A stretch of DNA of 64,000 nt from Macrotrachela quadricornifera (taxonomy: Eukaryota > Rotifera > Eurotatoria > Philodinida > Philodinidae). Both the position numbers and the translations under genes were made by a program. This document shows, one piece after another, positions 1-11,180 of this stretch; the first letter of the stretch is position 1, and every line of letters starts with the position of its first letter. Under the pieces are notes generated by a model. That model was not told where the DNA came from, did not search any database, and saw only the letters and a list, made by a program, of their open reading frames with translations. The stretch lies in assembly GCA_022393335.1 (NCBI GenBank), contig JAJEKB010021263.1, positions 1,009,290 to 1,073,289 on the forward strand. The letters are read 5' to 3'.

Positions 1-1938
1 TTGTTGATCCTTATGGTTATATGCCAGCTGCTTTTTAGAAAAAGAATAGTTAAATAATAGACAAATAGTGAGAAATTTTCTTTTTAGTTTTTTTTCTTTT
101 TTTTTTGTATCAGTCATTTATACGAAAACATGAGTTGAGATAATCGAATAAAGGTGAGTGTTGTCCGGACATGAAAGACGTCTTTAAAAGTACATTATCT
201 ATGTCATAAATTTTTGAATTTGATCATCTTACTCATTTTGTTTTAATATCTTTGTATGTTTTTATTTCCTTTTATGGTAATCTTTCTTTTTATTCAATCT
301 ATATTCTATATATTTGTTATTTATATGTATCATCAATTTGTCAATTACCCCTGAAAAAAAAAGAAAATAAATTAAGAAGAAAATTGTTGCTCACTTATGT
401 CATATTAAAACAAATTCATTACCTAAATGACAAACTTTATCTTTCACATACTTCAATAATCAATTATAATTACATTTGCCTATACTATTAACTTAATATA
501 AATTATTTTTCTACCGAAGAATGTATTTAGCTTTAACGACACATTTTCATTATTCATTCATTGATAAAACTTTTATTAATTTTTATCTTTACAACAAATT
601 CTATTTCCTATTTATCGAGTTTTATTAATTTAATAGGAACTGTTATTGATACAACTTATTTATATAGATTAGTTTCAGTTAAAAGTGATATCATTCAACT
701 ATTGATTATATTAATACAAGTTCAATTATTCATCATCATCATCAATATCAGTCTGTTCATAATCGAAAGAATTTCATTTTCTAAATATGAAAGCAAATAT
801 TTCACGTTATGTCTCGTATTTATTATTTTTTATAATGTTCAAATAAATTGGAAATACTCAATTATAAAATAGATAAATCAAGACTATTAATATTAGAATT
901 ACAAAGCTTGAAAGAATATTTTCTCTTACCCATAAAATTTGTCTAATTATAATTAAATGAAAAAAGAAAGATCTACGACAATCAAGTTGATAACAGCAAC
1001 TCTTTATTCAAGTTCAACAAATAATCATCATCTATTCAATAATTATATTTTAATCAATAAATAGAACTGATATTAAGACTTCGATGTAATTCATTCTTAT
1101 TGGCAATATCTGATTAGTTGACATACATTTAAGTTAATTAGACATATTTACAATGGGAATTTCAACAATAAAGCGAATATTCTATTTGAAAAAATAAGTA
1201 TTTAGATAATAACTCCCATCGTCATATCATTTAAAGTAGATAAAAATAAACTTTGTCGAATTTTTTCTTTGCATTTGATACAATTTCAATATTTTCATTT
1301 CATTTAATAGAATTAACAAAAAACTTTCCAATATGATTTCTTTATAATACACAATACAACATTCTATAAAATCTTCAAATATAATAAAAAAATATTTTTC
1401 AAAAGATTAATTCAAAACAAAAAAAAAGAATTTACAAATAAATAAAAATAATCATTAAGACACAACAACAGCGACACTTTCTATCGTAGAAATGTGTTAC
1501 AGTTAAATGTGTTTAAACTGATACATTTAAAGGAAAATATTTCCAATGTTGACTGGTAAGTTTAATTTATCCATAAAATATCATTTAATAGACTATCGAT
1601 TCTTTTACAACTGGTCTATATTTAAAGAGTTATTTGTGTATTAATAAACGTGCTTGCTCGAAAAGTTAAAATCTATTTAATAGACCTTTAAAAAGCGTAT
1701 TAACTTAATATGTTTTTCAAAAGTATATTTAAGTAAATACACTAATTAAAATTAATATTTAATTTATGTCTACTAATTCAACTAACCAAAATGACATTAG
1801 ATTTTCAATTTTAATTAGTGTATTTACTTATAAATAAAGGCGGAACACCAATTTATGAAGAAATTTAATTTTCTAGTATAGACAAAGTCTTACAAATTCA
1901 TTTTTATTATATAATCGATCTAAATAAACATTTTTATT
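1..1938. other. AT-rich intergenic DNA, no gene recognised
   Basis: About 1.9 kb of very AT-rich sequence with homopolymer runs. Open frames at 252-491 and 561-872 are made of low-complexity Ile/Leu/Tyr/Ser codons, lack splice context and resemble nothing I know, so I do not call them genes. The only structure I see is the perfect inverted repeat at 1731-1829, about 110 bases before the first gene. Confidence 0.6.
1731..1829. repeat. 23-bp perfect inverted repeat upstream of coiled-coil gene
   Basis: Arms 1731-1753 and 1807-1829 are perfect reverse complements (arm begins AAGTAAATACACTAATT) with a 53-nt AT-rich loop. It could be a tiny foldback element or a cruciform-forming site near the promoter of the next gene. 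The function is unknown. Confidence 0.7.
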
Positions 1939-3015
1939 ATGTTTGATCCAAATGTATCAAGTAAATCAACTGCATCAAATATTAGTGTTGAAAGAAAAAA
2001 AGTTATGTAAGCTTATCCTTTGATAAATCTATGTTTATGAATGTATTTATTTTTAGGGAGCAAAGAGTAAGAATATTTTCTATAACAAATGCATGAACTT
2101 TTATAAAAAAAAATAAAATAAAAACAATGCCCGTCCATATGAAACATTTATCATTTTCTTTTCTTAATAATATCAACGATGGACGTAATAAAGTTGAAAG
2201 GTGAGACATATATATATATAAATGTCATTTATTATTGATTATTTTTCGACTACATTATGGCTATAGATATGGTAAGATGATTCGGATAAGTGTTCTATTA
2301 TAATTAGATTTTCTAATGATAATCAACAATTGAATATATATAATAATATTGATTTTCTATTTAGATGACTAATTTGGTTAAAGCTATTGATGATCTTGAT
2401 AATAATATTAATGAATTAATAGTATCAATGCAATCGTTATATCAAGGCAAAGATAATACACCTGATACAACTGATACAATTGGAGATGAAATTAAAAGAA
2501 AGGTTTGAAAATAAGAATAAAGTCTTATCTTTAACTTAGAATCTGATTAATTAAATTAATAAAAAGAGAATTTTATATTAATTAAATTGTAGTTAGACTC
2601 TACTAATGTGATGAAAGATTGTATTATTTTGACTTGATAATAGACATGAGAATAATATACTTTGCATAATCTTAAAATATTTATCTTATTGAATAAAGTT
2701 AATGTTAACAATAGATTTATTATCTTTATTCTAGATGAAATTACGTCTTACAATGAATAGTGAACTTGTATCTCTTCGTGAAGGTAACTTATCATTTATT
2801 AAAAAATGATCAAGTGTATTATTTAGTATAATAGAAAAAATAAAGATTTTCAAAGATAATCATTATAAAAGATGTTTCATTTCAATGATCTATTTCTGTA
2901 TTCAGATAAATATATATTTCATATATTTGTAGTAAATCTAATGAATTGACTCTTTCTTTGATTTAATGTAGAAATTAGTTTGACTAGTTCGAAAATAAGT
3001 TTGTATGATAATTGA
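1939..3015 (+). CDS. Small coiled-coil protein, five exons, 102 aa, family unknown
   Basis: I infer exons 1939-2006, 2057-2066, 2365-2502, 2735-2783 and 2972-3015. Every intron starts GT and ends AG, and the phases join without a break into 102 residues ending in TGA. The protein is hydrophilic: a short Ser/Asn-rich start, then a basic stretch, then a helical region with a heptad-like Leu/Ile pattern (from MTNLVKAIDDLDNNINELIV), a Thr/Asp-rich linker and a second short amphipathic helix. This suggests a small coiled-coil subunit of a larger complex. I do not recognise the family. The second exon is only 10 nt; without it exons 1 and 3 are out of phase, which argues for it. The weak points are short length and lack of a homologue. 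RNA reads across the micro-exon would settle it. Confidence 0.55.
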
Positions 3016-3754
3016 GTAGAAAAATGTGTAGTGGATCGTATAGAAGTAAAAGTATTTTATTATACTGTATTGAGAATCCTTTCAAAGAATAATTCATTTG
3101 TATTATTTTTTTAAATTTATTTTTCAATAAGAAAGTAAAAATAAAATCTTATTTTATATATAATAATTGATGAAGAATTTTTTATTCAGTGTCAATATTG
3201 ATTATAGAAAATTTTCATTTATTTATCATTATTTGTGAATTTAACCTGTAGAGTCTAAATAGAAAATAATTTGTACATTGAATAAGTGAACGATTTAATT
3301 AATCCAATAATGGATTATTATCATTAATTAGAATTTGAGAAGAGATTTTAATAATGATCGAAAAGAATTGAAAAAAATTTCTTTTCATTATTTAAAAGAA
3401 AGATTTTTAAGAATATTCTGTTTAGATGAAAAATAAAAAAGATCTACGAAACATATTAGAAAGATTTTTTCGAAGTTAATAGACGTTAGTACGATTATTA
3501 TGATTCGTATAAATACTCTTTTCGTTTTAGCACTTCGTCAATAACAATCTTATTCGAATCATCAGGACATTTATTCATATTCATTCTTCTTTTTTTTTTT
3601 TGTTGTTCTTTATTTATTCTTTTTTGTTGTTCTTATATTAACGGTTGAATAAAAAAAAAAGAAAAATATTGTAATAATTCTATTTACAGATTAATATTGT
3701 TTTCAGTTATATAAATTTGTTGAATTAAAAATAAGAAAACGTTTATTTGATGAT
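3016..3754. other. AT-rich spacer, nothing recognised
   Basis: Low-complexity A/T sequence with T-runs near 3590-3630. I see no exon, RNA gene or clear repeat in it. Confidence 0.6.
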
Positions 3755-3877
3755 AAAAAAATTATTTAATTAATTTGATTTGATAATTTAGCAGTCCATA
3801 GAATACTTATTTATTTTATATGAGATAATATTTCCATGTTATATTTATTCAGTGATAAATTCAAATGTATAAAATAT
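3755..3877 (+). repeat. 123-bp direct repeat of sequence inside block D1
   Basis: These 123 bases match 4888-5010 (and the equivalent place in D2 near 39505-39627) essentially base for base. The two copies flank the assembly gap. Upstream sequences differ completely; downstream, this copy runs into a mariner end, while the D1 copy continues uninterrupted. It is therefore either a true partial duplication or a scaffold join between two haplotypes. Confidence 0.75.
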
Positions 3878-3941
3878 TGGGTCGGCAAGAAAGTTTTGTC
3901 GTTTTTTTCGAAAATTTTATTTTTATTTTTCAACTCCAACA
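3877..3941 (+). mobile_element. Left end of a mariner-like element, cut by the gap
   Basis: Directly after a TA dinucleotide (3875-3876) the sequence becomes TTGGGTCGGCAAGAAAGTTT, which resembles the terminal inverted repeat of the cecropia/mellifera group of mariner transposons. The same flank in D1 (5001-5012) reads through without it, giving a filled site and an empty site. Only about 65 bp are visible before the Ns; the transposase is not seen. Confidence 0.7.
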
Positions 3942-4341
3942 NNNNNNNNNNNNNNNNNNNNNNNNNNNNNNNNNNNNNNNNNNNNNNNNNNNNNNNNNNN
4001 NNNNNNNNNNNNNNNNNNNNNNNNNNNNNNNNNNNNNNNNNNNNNNNNNNNNNNNNNNNNNNNNNNNNNNNNNNNNNNNNNNNNNNNNNNNNNNNNNNNN
4101 NNNNNNNNNNNNNNNNNNNNNNNNNNNNNNNNNNNNNNNNNNNNNNNNNNNNNNNNNNNNNNNNNNNNNNNNNNNNNNNNNNNNNNNNNNNNNNNNNNNN
4201 NNNNNNNNNNNNNNNNNNNNNNNNNNNNNNNNNNNNNNNNNNNNNNNNNNNNNNNNNNNNNNNNNNNNNNNNNNNNNNNNNNNNNNNNNNNNNNNNNNNN
4301 NNNNNNNNNNNNNNNNNNNNNNNNNNNNNNNNNNNNNNNNN
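3942..4341. other. Assembly gap (400 N)
   Basis: A run of exactly 400 Ns. Long open frames that span it are artefacts. It separates a truncated mariner end from the left edge of block D1. Confidence 0.99.
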
Positions 4342-4432
4342 GAATGTAACTGTGAAGAGTTATCGTGTAAACGGACGGCCGGCCGGACACACTGACCGAT
4401 TCTAGAGTGTACTCACTTTTTGAGTACACAAA
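4342..4432 (+). repeat. Tail of dispersed repeat R1
   Basis: Same as the last 90 bases of the R1 copies at 37060-38167, 38205-39050 and 54256-54815. It contains the GC-rich stretch with CGGCCGG and ends in a stem-loop with arms GTGTACTCA/TGAGTACAC around a CTTTT loop, then an A-run. The repeat class is not established. Confidence 0.85.
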
Positions 4433-4536
4433 AAGGAATTAATCATGAAAAAATTTTAAATATACGGTACGAATATTATTTATGTTCTTCTCTTAATTAT
4501 TAATGTCTTTATATAGATAAGGAATATAAGATTTAC

Positions 4537-4606
4537 CTTCTTTCATTTCAACTAATGTTTCATGTTCAGTTGATGTTGTATCTTCAATAGATTTTGTATC
4601 ACTCAT
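4537..4606 (-). pseudogene. Orphan first exon of gene B
   Basis: An ATG at 4606 on the minus strand followed by 23 codons and a GT donor. It is the duplicate of the first exon of gene B at 39223-39154. Here the rest of gene B is absent: reading on leads into the R1 tail and the gap. It would be non-functional unless the missing exons lie beyond the gap. Confidence 0.8.
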
Positions 4607-5961
4607 TCTTATTAAAATCGAACTGATATTTTTAATCTTGTTTTTAATACTTTGAAAAATATTTAAATTTTGAAGAAAATTTTTTTTCTATAATGTATAT
4701 CAAAATTTATATAATACAAACTATTGTTAACACATAACAAGTGATTGAAAACATTATATTAAATAAAAGAATTTACAAAAGATGATAATCTGTTCTTTCT
4801 TTTTGTTTATCCTTTGCAAGAGATAATATATATATCCATTCTTTCAATAAAATGAAATAGTTATCTAATTGACAGAATAAGAAAGAAAAAAAAATTATTT
4901 AATTAATTTGATTTGATAATTTAGCAGTCCATAGAATACTTATTTATTTTATATGAGATAATATTTCCATGTTATATTTATTCAGTGATAAATTCAAATG
5001 TATAAAATATAATCAGATATTTTTTTTTAATATAAATGAGTTGGTCGTAAATTATCTTAACATATACTTGAATATATATTTACAATAATTAACTCTGTAT
5101 TTATAAATTATAAAATTAATTGAGAAGTGATTAACTCGATAGTATTTTTATGCTATAAACATATGAATTTTTCAAGTCATCTTGTAAATTTTGATGAGTT
5201 GTATCTATATTCTACACTAAAAGATCAGATCAACCAATCGCTCCTCTAAGAAGATATGAATATTAAAATATTTTATTATTATTACAATTTTATTTGTCCT
5301 TGTTTTTAAATCTTTTTTTCGAATATTACTATTTGATACAAATCTGTTTAATGAGACTTCCAGCCATAAATAAACACAATCTAATACTTGTTGTTATGCA
5401 AAGGTTTTCGGAGGAGATATATGTAATTTTATTATGCTTCTGTTCAAATTGTACAATGCATATGTATGATATCTGTTTCAATTATTCTCTAAATAAAATA
5501 TCCTTATTTTACAATTGCATTTTATTCATCTTTCTTTCGACATAATAAATTCTTGTTGATTAAAAGAATCTTTAATCTAATATGCAATATTTTTTATATA
5601 TGTGTGATAGTTTGATTTTTCAATTATTTTAGTAATTGTTTTTATATATATTTTTGTGATAGATACATTGTGTATATTTATTGTAAATCATGCTTTGTTT
5701 CCTTGAGATAACGATGTCCTTACATGTTTTTTTGCAAGATTCATTGTGGACTATCGAAAAACATTGACATATGGCTCGTTTGACATCAATCATATAACTT
5801 CATCATGCGCAAGATTATTCACTATGCCTAATATCTTTCCAATCAATAATTAGTATCCACTAATTGAAAATTTTTGTAACTATTCACTAGCTCCTTATTC
5901 ATTCAAAAAGTATGAAATCAATTTATTGTCTTGAATACTTTTTAATTATTATCTGTATAGC
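4607..5961. other. AT-rich spacer within D1, nothing recognised
   Basis: Contains the second copy of the 123-bp direct repeat (4888-5010). The open frame at 5294-5545 is conserved in D2 only because the whole block is duplicated; its composition and lack of context give no support for a gene. Confidence 0.55.
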
Positions 5962-6850
5962 TGATGGTGTGAAATTTTATGGAATCAACAGCTCGAATTG
6001 CAGCTAGTATTGACAATTGAATACAACTCGATAGAGAAGATCCAGGCGCTATCTTAGCTCATTGTATGAAATTAGGCAAGACATTTATAATTACTGTATT
6101 TCTTCACAAACTTTTTCGATATGTCAGATTGACACATATTCATCGAGTATTTATTTTATGTCCACCTAATATTGCTATCAAATATAATTAGCATTTTTTT
6201 TGTCAACTAAATCCAGATTGAATTAAAAATTTTTTCTTTCAAATAAAAACTTTTTATTTAATTTAATTTTAGTTGGAAAAATAAATTTCATGATTGATTA
6301 CATGATCTTAAGCCAACTATTAATGTATACTCAGTTCGATCAATCTGATGTTGGGTCCTGTCGAAATTCGACGATCCGACAAAATCTATAGGATTCCTGG
6401 TAACGGAATCACATCGGAATCCGTAGTGTCTGGATCATACATTGTATCCTACAGTTTCCGATAGATCCAAAATGCGTAATCTAGTATTGGTTAAATGAGC
6501 GATTATAAAATTTTCAGCAATTGACATTTAGCCGATAGAATCCGATACAATTTCGTCATCAGGAATCCTATAGGATTCTGTCGGATGATTGGATCCGATA
6601 GGATTCAACGTTGGATTTGTGAATCTGAGTATCTATTCAACGATGATGATATTCGAATACAAAATATGAAGAATAATTTCTTTGTCTCATGAATATTTCT
6701 CTTTGTCTGATGTTTATCAAAAAGATTTTATTACTTTTAAATGGCATGAAGGTGGTTAGTGTTCTATTCATGAACTATGAAATGTCTTGTCAATTACCTT
6801 ATACGATTGATTATAATCCTTACGACCATAGCAGAGAACTTGTAACTACA
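5962..6850 (+). pseudogene. ATRX-like SNF2 helicase fragment, broken
   Basis: Two exon-like pieces read as ATRX/Rad54-type SNF2 ATPase. Piece 1 (about 5962-6205) follows an AG acceptor and reads ADGVKF, ESTARIAASID, then the Walker A region as GAILAHCMKLGKT, where the family has GLGKT, then a stretch ending LCPPNIAIK. Piece 2 (about 6700-6850) reads KWHEGG, then after a frame change VLFMNYEM, as in the GG-V-x-I-GYEM part of ATRX. In-frame stops, a frame change and a K in place of the first Walker glycine show it is dead. A MITE lies between the pieces. In cells ATRX remodels chromatin in the nucleus. The assignment is from motif memory; a protein search would test it. Confidence 0.7.
6330..6629 (+). 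mobile_element. R2 MITE (about 300 bp)
   Basis: Bounded by imperfect inverted ends beginning CTCAG and ending CTGAG, with an interior full of diverged TAGGATTC/GAATCCTA dyads. Relatives lie at 10408-10661 and, inverted, at 17892-18126. All share the core GTATTGGTTAAATGAGCGAT or its diverged complement. It is non-coding and non-autonomous; the parent transposon is unknown. Confidence 0.75.
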
Positions 6851-6957
6851 AAAAAGAAGATATCATCTCTAATTCAACTAGCCCTAGAAAAAAGTACTGA
6901 GTGTTCAGAATACCTATGTACTGAGAAAACCCCGACATGGTACCCGATATGGGTACT

Positions 6958-7233
6958 TCAAAAATTCTCAGTAATTATACTGATGTAGGGTGCTTTCAAT
7001 TGGACATGTGTTTGTGCACGATTAATAAAGTCAGTTAGTGTTGTCGTTGAAATACCAAAGCTAGGATATTGAAGCACTTCGGTGCCAGATGCAGTAACTT
7101 CGACAATGAATATTGTCCCAAAACGAAGCACGTTAGCATGAGCCAGTGCACTCAAATCTAAATATTGGTGTAGGTGCTGCAATGGTTTCTGTGTAATTAT
7201 ATTGATATTGAATTCAAGTAAGACGAATACCAC
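6958..7233 (-). pseudogene. Unidentified coding remnant
   Basis: A 91-codon minus-strand frame whose middle has protein-like composition and fewer A/T-biased codons than the surroundings (for example ALAHANVLRFGTIFIVEV). I do not recognise the family. The D2 counterpart (41576-41850) carries a CAA to TAA stop in the same frame, so at least one copy is dead. No start or splice context was found. Confidence 0.4.
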
Positions 7234-7304
7234 CGAAATAATTCAGACTATTGACATCAGAAGATAAGCTTGCCACTGCTACTGTAAATGTTCAGGCAAT
7301 ACTA

Positions 7305-7491
7305 GGGTTGGAAAAAATAGTAGCAAGTTACAACGAGTCACTTTTGTCGGTCTCCCACTTTAGATGATATCCATACTTTCATCTATTGGATGATATAGAA
7401 GAACGAAAAGAAAAAAAAAAGACAAAGGGATGTCATCTATAATAATAGAGCGATAAAAGTGACTCGTCGTGACTGCTATTTTCTCCAACCC
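7305..7491. mobile_element. 187-bp MITE with TA target site
   Basis: Inverted ends of about 40 bp (GGGTTGGAAAAAATAG against GGGTTGGAGAAAATAG) flanked by TA on both sides, as expected for a Tc1/mariner-type non-autonomous element. A duplicate lies at 41922-42109 because the whole block is duplicated. Confidence 0.85.
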
Positions 7492-9735
7492 TATTCTCTT
7501 ATACATTGTTGAAAAATGACAAAACTTTGATAGAGTAAATTGCATCTATAACCGTTCTCATAAGTCAATTAGATATTAATTACGTAATTTATCGTCATCA
7601 ATAAAATTTCCACTATCAATATAGAACATAATGGGCACGTGAAAAACGATTAGCTTTTTTCGCTATTGAAAGATGTTAAACACCTGATATACTGATATTC
7701 GTAAACAGCGCACTTGACTCTATCCAACACATATAAATTTCAATGGAATCAGAAACAAAAAGTTTTTTCGAAATTCTGTAAGAAACCACATAGAATACAA
7801 AAATCTTTTGGTCAGCTGTACAAAAATGAACAAATGGAATGTCACCAGAGGCCTTCTCTTACTTCAAATCGATAAAAATATCAACCTTGTTAGGTGAAAA
7901 AATAGCCTCATTCTTTCTGCTACTATAAGAGATCGATAGACTTGCATCGCATGTGTCAATTCTTTTTCAACTACTATAGACAATAAAAAAAGAGAGTCCA
8001 AGACCAGTACCAGAAAAATGTTATATATGACAGATTAATCCATATTCTTCACGAAGACTTTTAAAATTATGCAATAAACATTCCCATTTCTGTAAAAAAA
8101 AAATTCATTTTATTCCAGTGACAGTTTATCATTTTGTAACATTTCAATTAAGGAAATTTAAGTTCAATACTGGCACATTTAACGGTACCCTCTCTTTTTA
8201 AGTAAAAAATGAAAAAAATATTGTTTATGTACTCTAAAGATAGAGTAGATATGGACCTTTCGATTTGCTCTTGAATGAGCTCAGTCTAATTTTCCGTTAA
8301 TTTTTTATTTAATTTTTAAGAAAAGCTGCTTTACCAAAAATTGTCAAAATCTCACAGTCTGATAGAAGATCAGTATAAGAAGCTGTTGATAGAACCGTTA
8401 AAAAACGAACTTTCAATTTTTCTGTATAACGATACACTTCTCAAACTTATTTTGCATTGTTCTCAAAATCAAGTTTTTCTGCATAGTATCCAATCGTACG
8501 ACATACGACTCCCTCCTACTTTGTCTGATCGAGCTCAAATTTCTAATACAGATATTTCGAAGTATTCTCCAGATGTAAAATCGGTTATTTTCATTTCTAA
8601 TTTTTCTATCCGGATTTGTAGAGTTCTGAAAGTCAGGACATCAGTTCTTCGATGAACTTTTAGGGACTTTTTTCATAAAAAAAAAGAAAATGGAATTTTT
8701 GGAAAAGCTCAAAACTACCGCTAAGATATAGTTGTAGGTATCTTCAACATAACTTTCGATCCCAATTGGATAAAATTTGAGAGGACTTTACTGTGGCAAG
8801 ATGAAGTCATACGGAAAAGCAGAGTCTTCCAGAAAAAAAAACGATAAAATTCCTTTTGAAAAAAACTTTCTTCGAGTACGTCTCTCGTTATTTTAAGTGT
8901 TCTTATATTTGTGGTAAAAATTTCAGTTCGATCGACTGGACCGTCTTTGAGATCTAGAAATGTGATAACGATTCGTCTCAGCAACTGCTTTTTAATTTTA
9001 AAAAAATTACGATTAGAGACATACTGCCATCGATATCACATCTATAGAGAACGAAAGAATCCCAATTATTGTTAATTTGGTATTGATTTCATGTTACGTT
9101 ATAACGTTTCTTTTCCTAAATATTGTATTCTTTTTCTTGCGACCGTATCCATTTTGTATAATCGTCCCATTATCCTACTCAAAAACTCTTAGATTCACCT
9201 ATGACTCTCATCAAATTACAAAATCATTTGAATCTTTTTTTGTCTAATGTTCTATCATGTTGGTTCTTTTTAAATGTACTACATTATCTAAAAAAATGTT
9301 AAATATGTAGTAATTTCATATATTGTTATTACTTATGGTGAAAAATGTTTTTAGTACAGATTATAGAATTATTCTATCAATACGATTATTGTCTCGATTC
9401 AAAATCATCTTGAAAGTGATATTATTAAAAATAACAGGCACACATAGACATTTTCTATATTTTCTTTTCTGCTTCACTTCTCTTTTTATTTACGATAAAC
9501 ATAAAAATACGACAACTTCGCAGTCAAAGAGAAAAAAAGATCGTGTGAAATTCCATACAATTAGATAGACGTGACCTTTTTTTTCGTCAGATTCGTTTAT
9601 ACATATTAGGAAGAGAAAGAAAATATTTTTTTCCTCTTCATGTATATTGTCTATACATGCATGTCTCTATTCAGATTTATTCGAAATATCATCCTGATAC
9701 ACGAAATAGGAGAGAAGGTAATTTCTTGTTTTTTT
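7492..9735. other. Non-coding DNA, nothing recognised
   Basis: About 2.2 kb that is slightly less AT-rich than elsewhere. Frames at 8341-8655 (+), 8721-8984 (-) and 9323-9568 (+) have no splice context, no start support and no similarity I know, so I treat them as chance frames or the body of an old non-coding element. Confidence 0.5.
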
Positions 9736-10051
9736 TGTGGAACTCACATATTTTTTCGTAGAAAAAAGTGAGTGTAAGTTTTAAGTCGAGGCTTTTCGGG
9801 CTCCTCCCTTACAGGCAAGTCCTATTACAAACGCCTTCCATTGCAAACATCTCTCTATTGCAACAGACACGGCATAATAAATGATTGCTATGGTCTATCA
9901 TTGTTCTTTTTCACCTAAAGCTTCATTGCATATATATATCAATGTAGTGTAATAATATCATACAGAATTTCAAGTAACACAGCTCTTAGCTTATATGAAT
10001 ATGTGAGTTCCACATTTCAGCCCCAAAGGGGCTGCGTTGACAAGCTTTTCT
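9736..10051 (+). mobile_element. DINE-1/HINE-like element, D1 copy
   Basis: Starts after a T-run with TGTGGAACTCACATATT; the perfect reverse complement of these 17 bases lies at 9998-10014. Just outside the right repeat is a stem-loop (AGCCCCAAAGGGGCT) followed by GTTGACAAGCTTTTCT. Inverted repeats inside the termini plus a 3' hairpin outside the right one is the layout of Helentron-associated elements such as DINE-1. Related members are at 15305-15513 and, inverted, 21956-22483. Confidence 0.6.
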
Positions 10052-10407
10052 ATATTATGCAAATAAATTATAATTATATAAAAGATTTATTATTTATCTA
10101 GATAATTTTTTCCAACATCTGTCTTTTTGCATTTATATTCAAAATTAAGTAAGAAATTAATTTTCAAATAAAATTTCGTTACATTTAATAGATGAAAGAA
10201 AATTTGTAAAATTTTCTGTGTGAGATATGAATGATATATGTCAATATTTCTCATAGTGTCAACTTTTCAAAATTCTTAACTGATAGAAAAATAAATTGAT
10301 TTATCTTTTAACATTTATTTAAGTATTCTTTTTTTTTATAAAATCAATAACGTTTATTAGATATATATATATATATAATTTATGAAAATGATTAGTTGTG
10401 TGTTATG

Positions 10408-10661
10408 CAGATCGATCAATCCGTTAGGTCCGAAAAAGCGTAATTTAGTATTGGTTAAATGAGCGATTATAAAACTTGCAGTAATTGATATTAACCCGAC
10501 GGAATCCGATAGAATTTCGTCATTAGGAACCTTATAGAATTCTGTCGGATGTTAGATTCTATAAGGTCTGATAGGATTTAACCAAGGGGAAAACAACGGA
10601 GAATTCAGTCGGGAAGTCCGATGTTTTCCTCTTGGATCAACGTTGAATTTGTGAATCTGAG
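10408..10661 (+). mobile_element. R2 MITE, second copy
   Basis: Same family as 6330-6629: begins CAGATCGATCAATCC, carries the shared core around GTATTGGTTAAATGAGCG, ends GTGAATCTGAG. Compared with D2 (45024-45287) it lacks about 10 bases near 10612, the clearest small indel between the two blocks. Confidence 0.75.
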
Positions 10662-11180
10662 TAATGAGGAATATTTTTGTGAAATTGTCATTTAAAAAAT
10701 ATCATTTTCTGGTAACAAATTAATAAATAAAAATAAATTTCTACCTCTTATAATTTGATTAGATATTTAAATTTCTAAAGAAGTAAATATATGATTGATT
10801 ATTTAATTAGATATATGATAGTTTTTTTTAGTTTAGCTCTTGAATTTTAAGGAGTTTGCATTGATATTGTTGATGAACTATGAACAACAACAGTGTTAAA
10901 ATTAATTAATTTCTTAGACTTATTTTCAATATGTTGAACTTGTATAAAATAAAAACTAAAATCCTATAAATAATTATTATTGTTTCACTATTTCATAGTA
11001 AAATCGGAGTTTATTTTACAGAATTTCTATAGACAGACAGAATGAACAGAGTTACATTGATAGTTTTTGAAAAATAAAATTTTTTAATTTCGATATTTAT
11101 TTTAATAAATGTAATAAAAAAAGAAAAAAGAAAATATAATGTTCATGTTCTGAAGTTTTTGTTTTTTTTGTCAGATATAA

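Noticed and set aside
252..872. Two membrane-like frames near the start
   Set aside because: Low-complexity Ile/Leu/Tyr composition typical of AT-rich DNA, with no splice context or recognisable motif.
3836..4429. Long open frames on both strands across the N run
   Set aside because: They consist of undetermined residues from the 400-N gap.
4342..4432. R1 repeat as a classical Helitron because of its terminal hairpin
   Set aside because: The sequence after the hairpin is an A-run, not CTRR, and no 5' TC end was found, so the class stays open.
7985..8040. Minus-strand SGTGLGLS resembling a histidine-kinase ATP-binding loop
   Set aside because: Eight residues only, with stops and no other kinase motif around; a chance match is likely.
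8341..8984. Frames of 104 and 87 codons conserved in both duplicate blocks
   Set aside because: Conservation is explained by the recent block duplication; there is no start, splice or family support.
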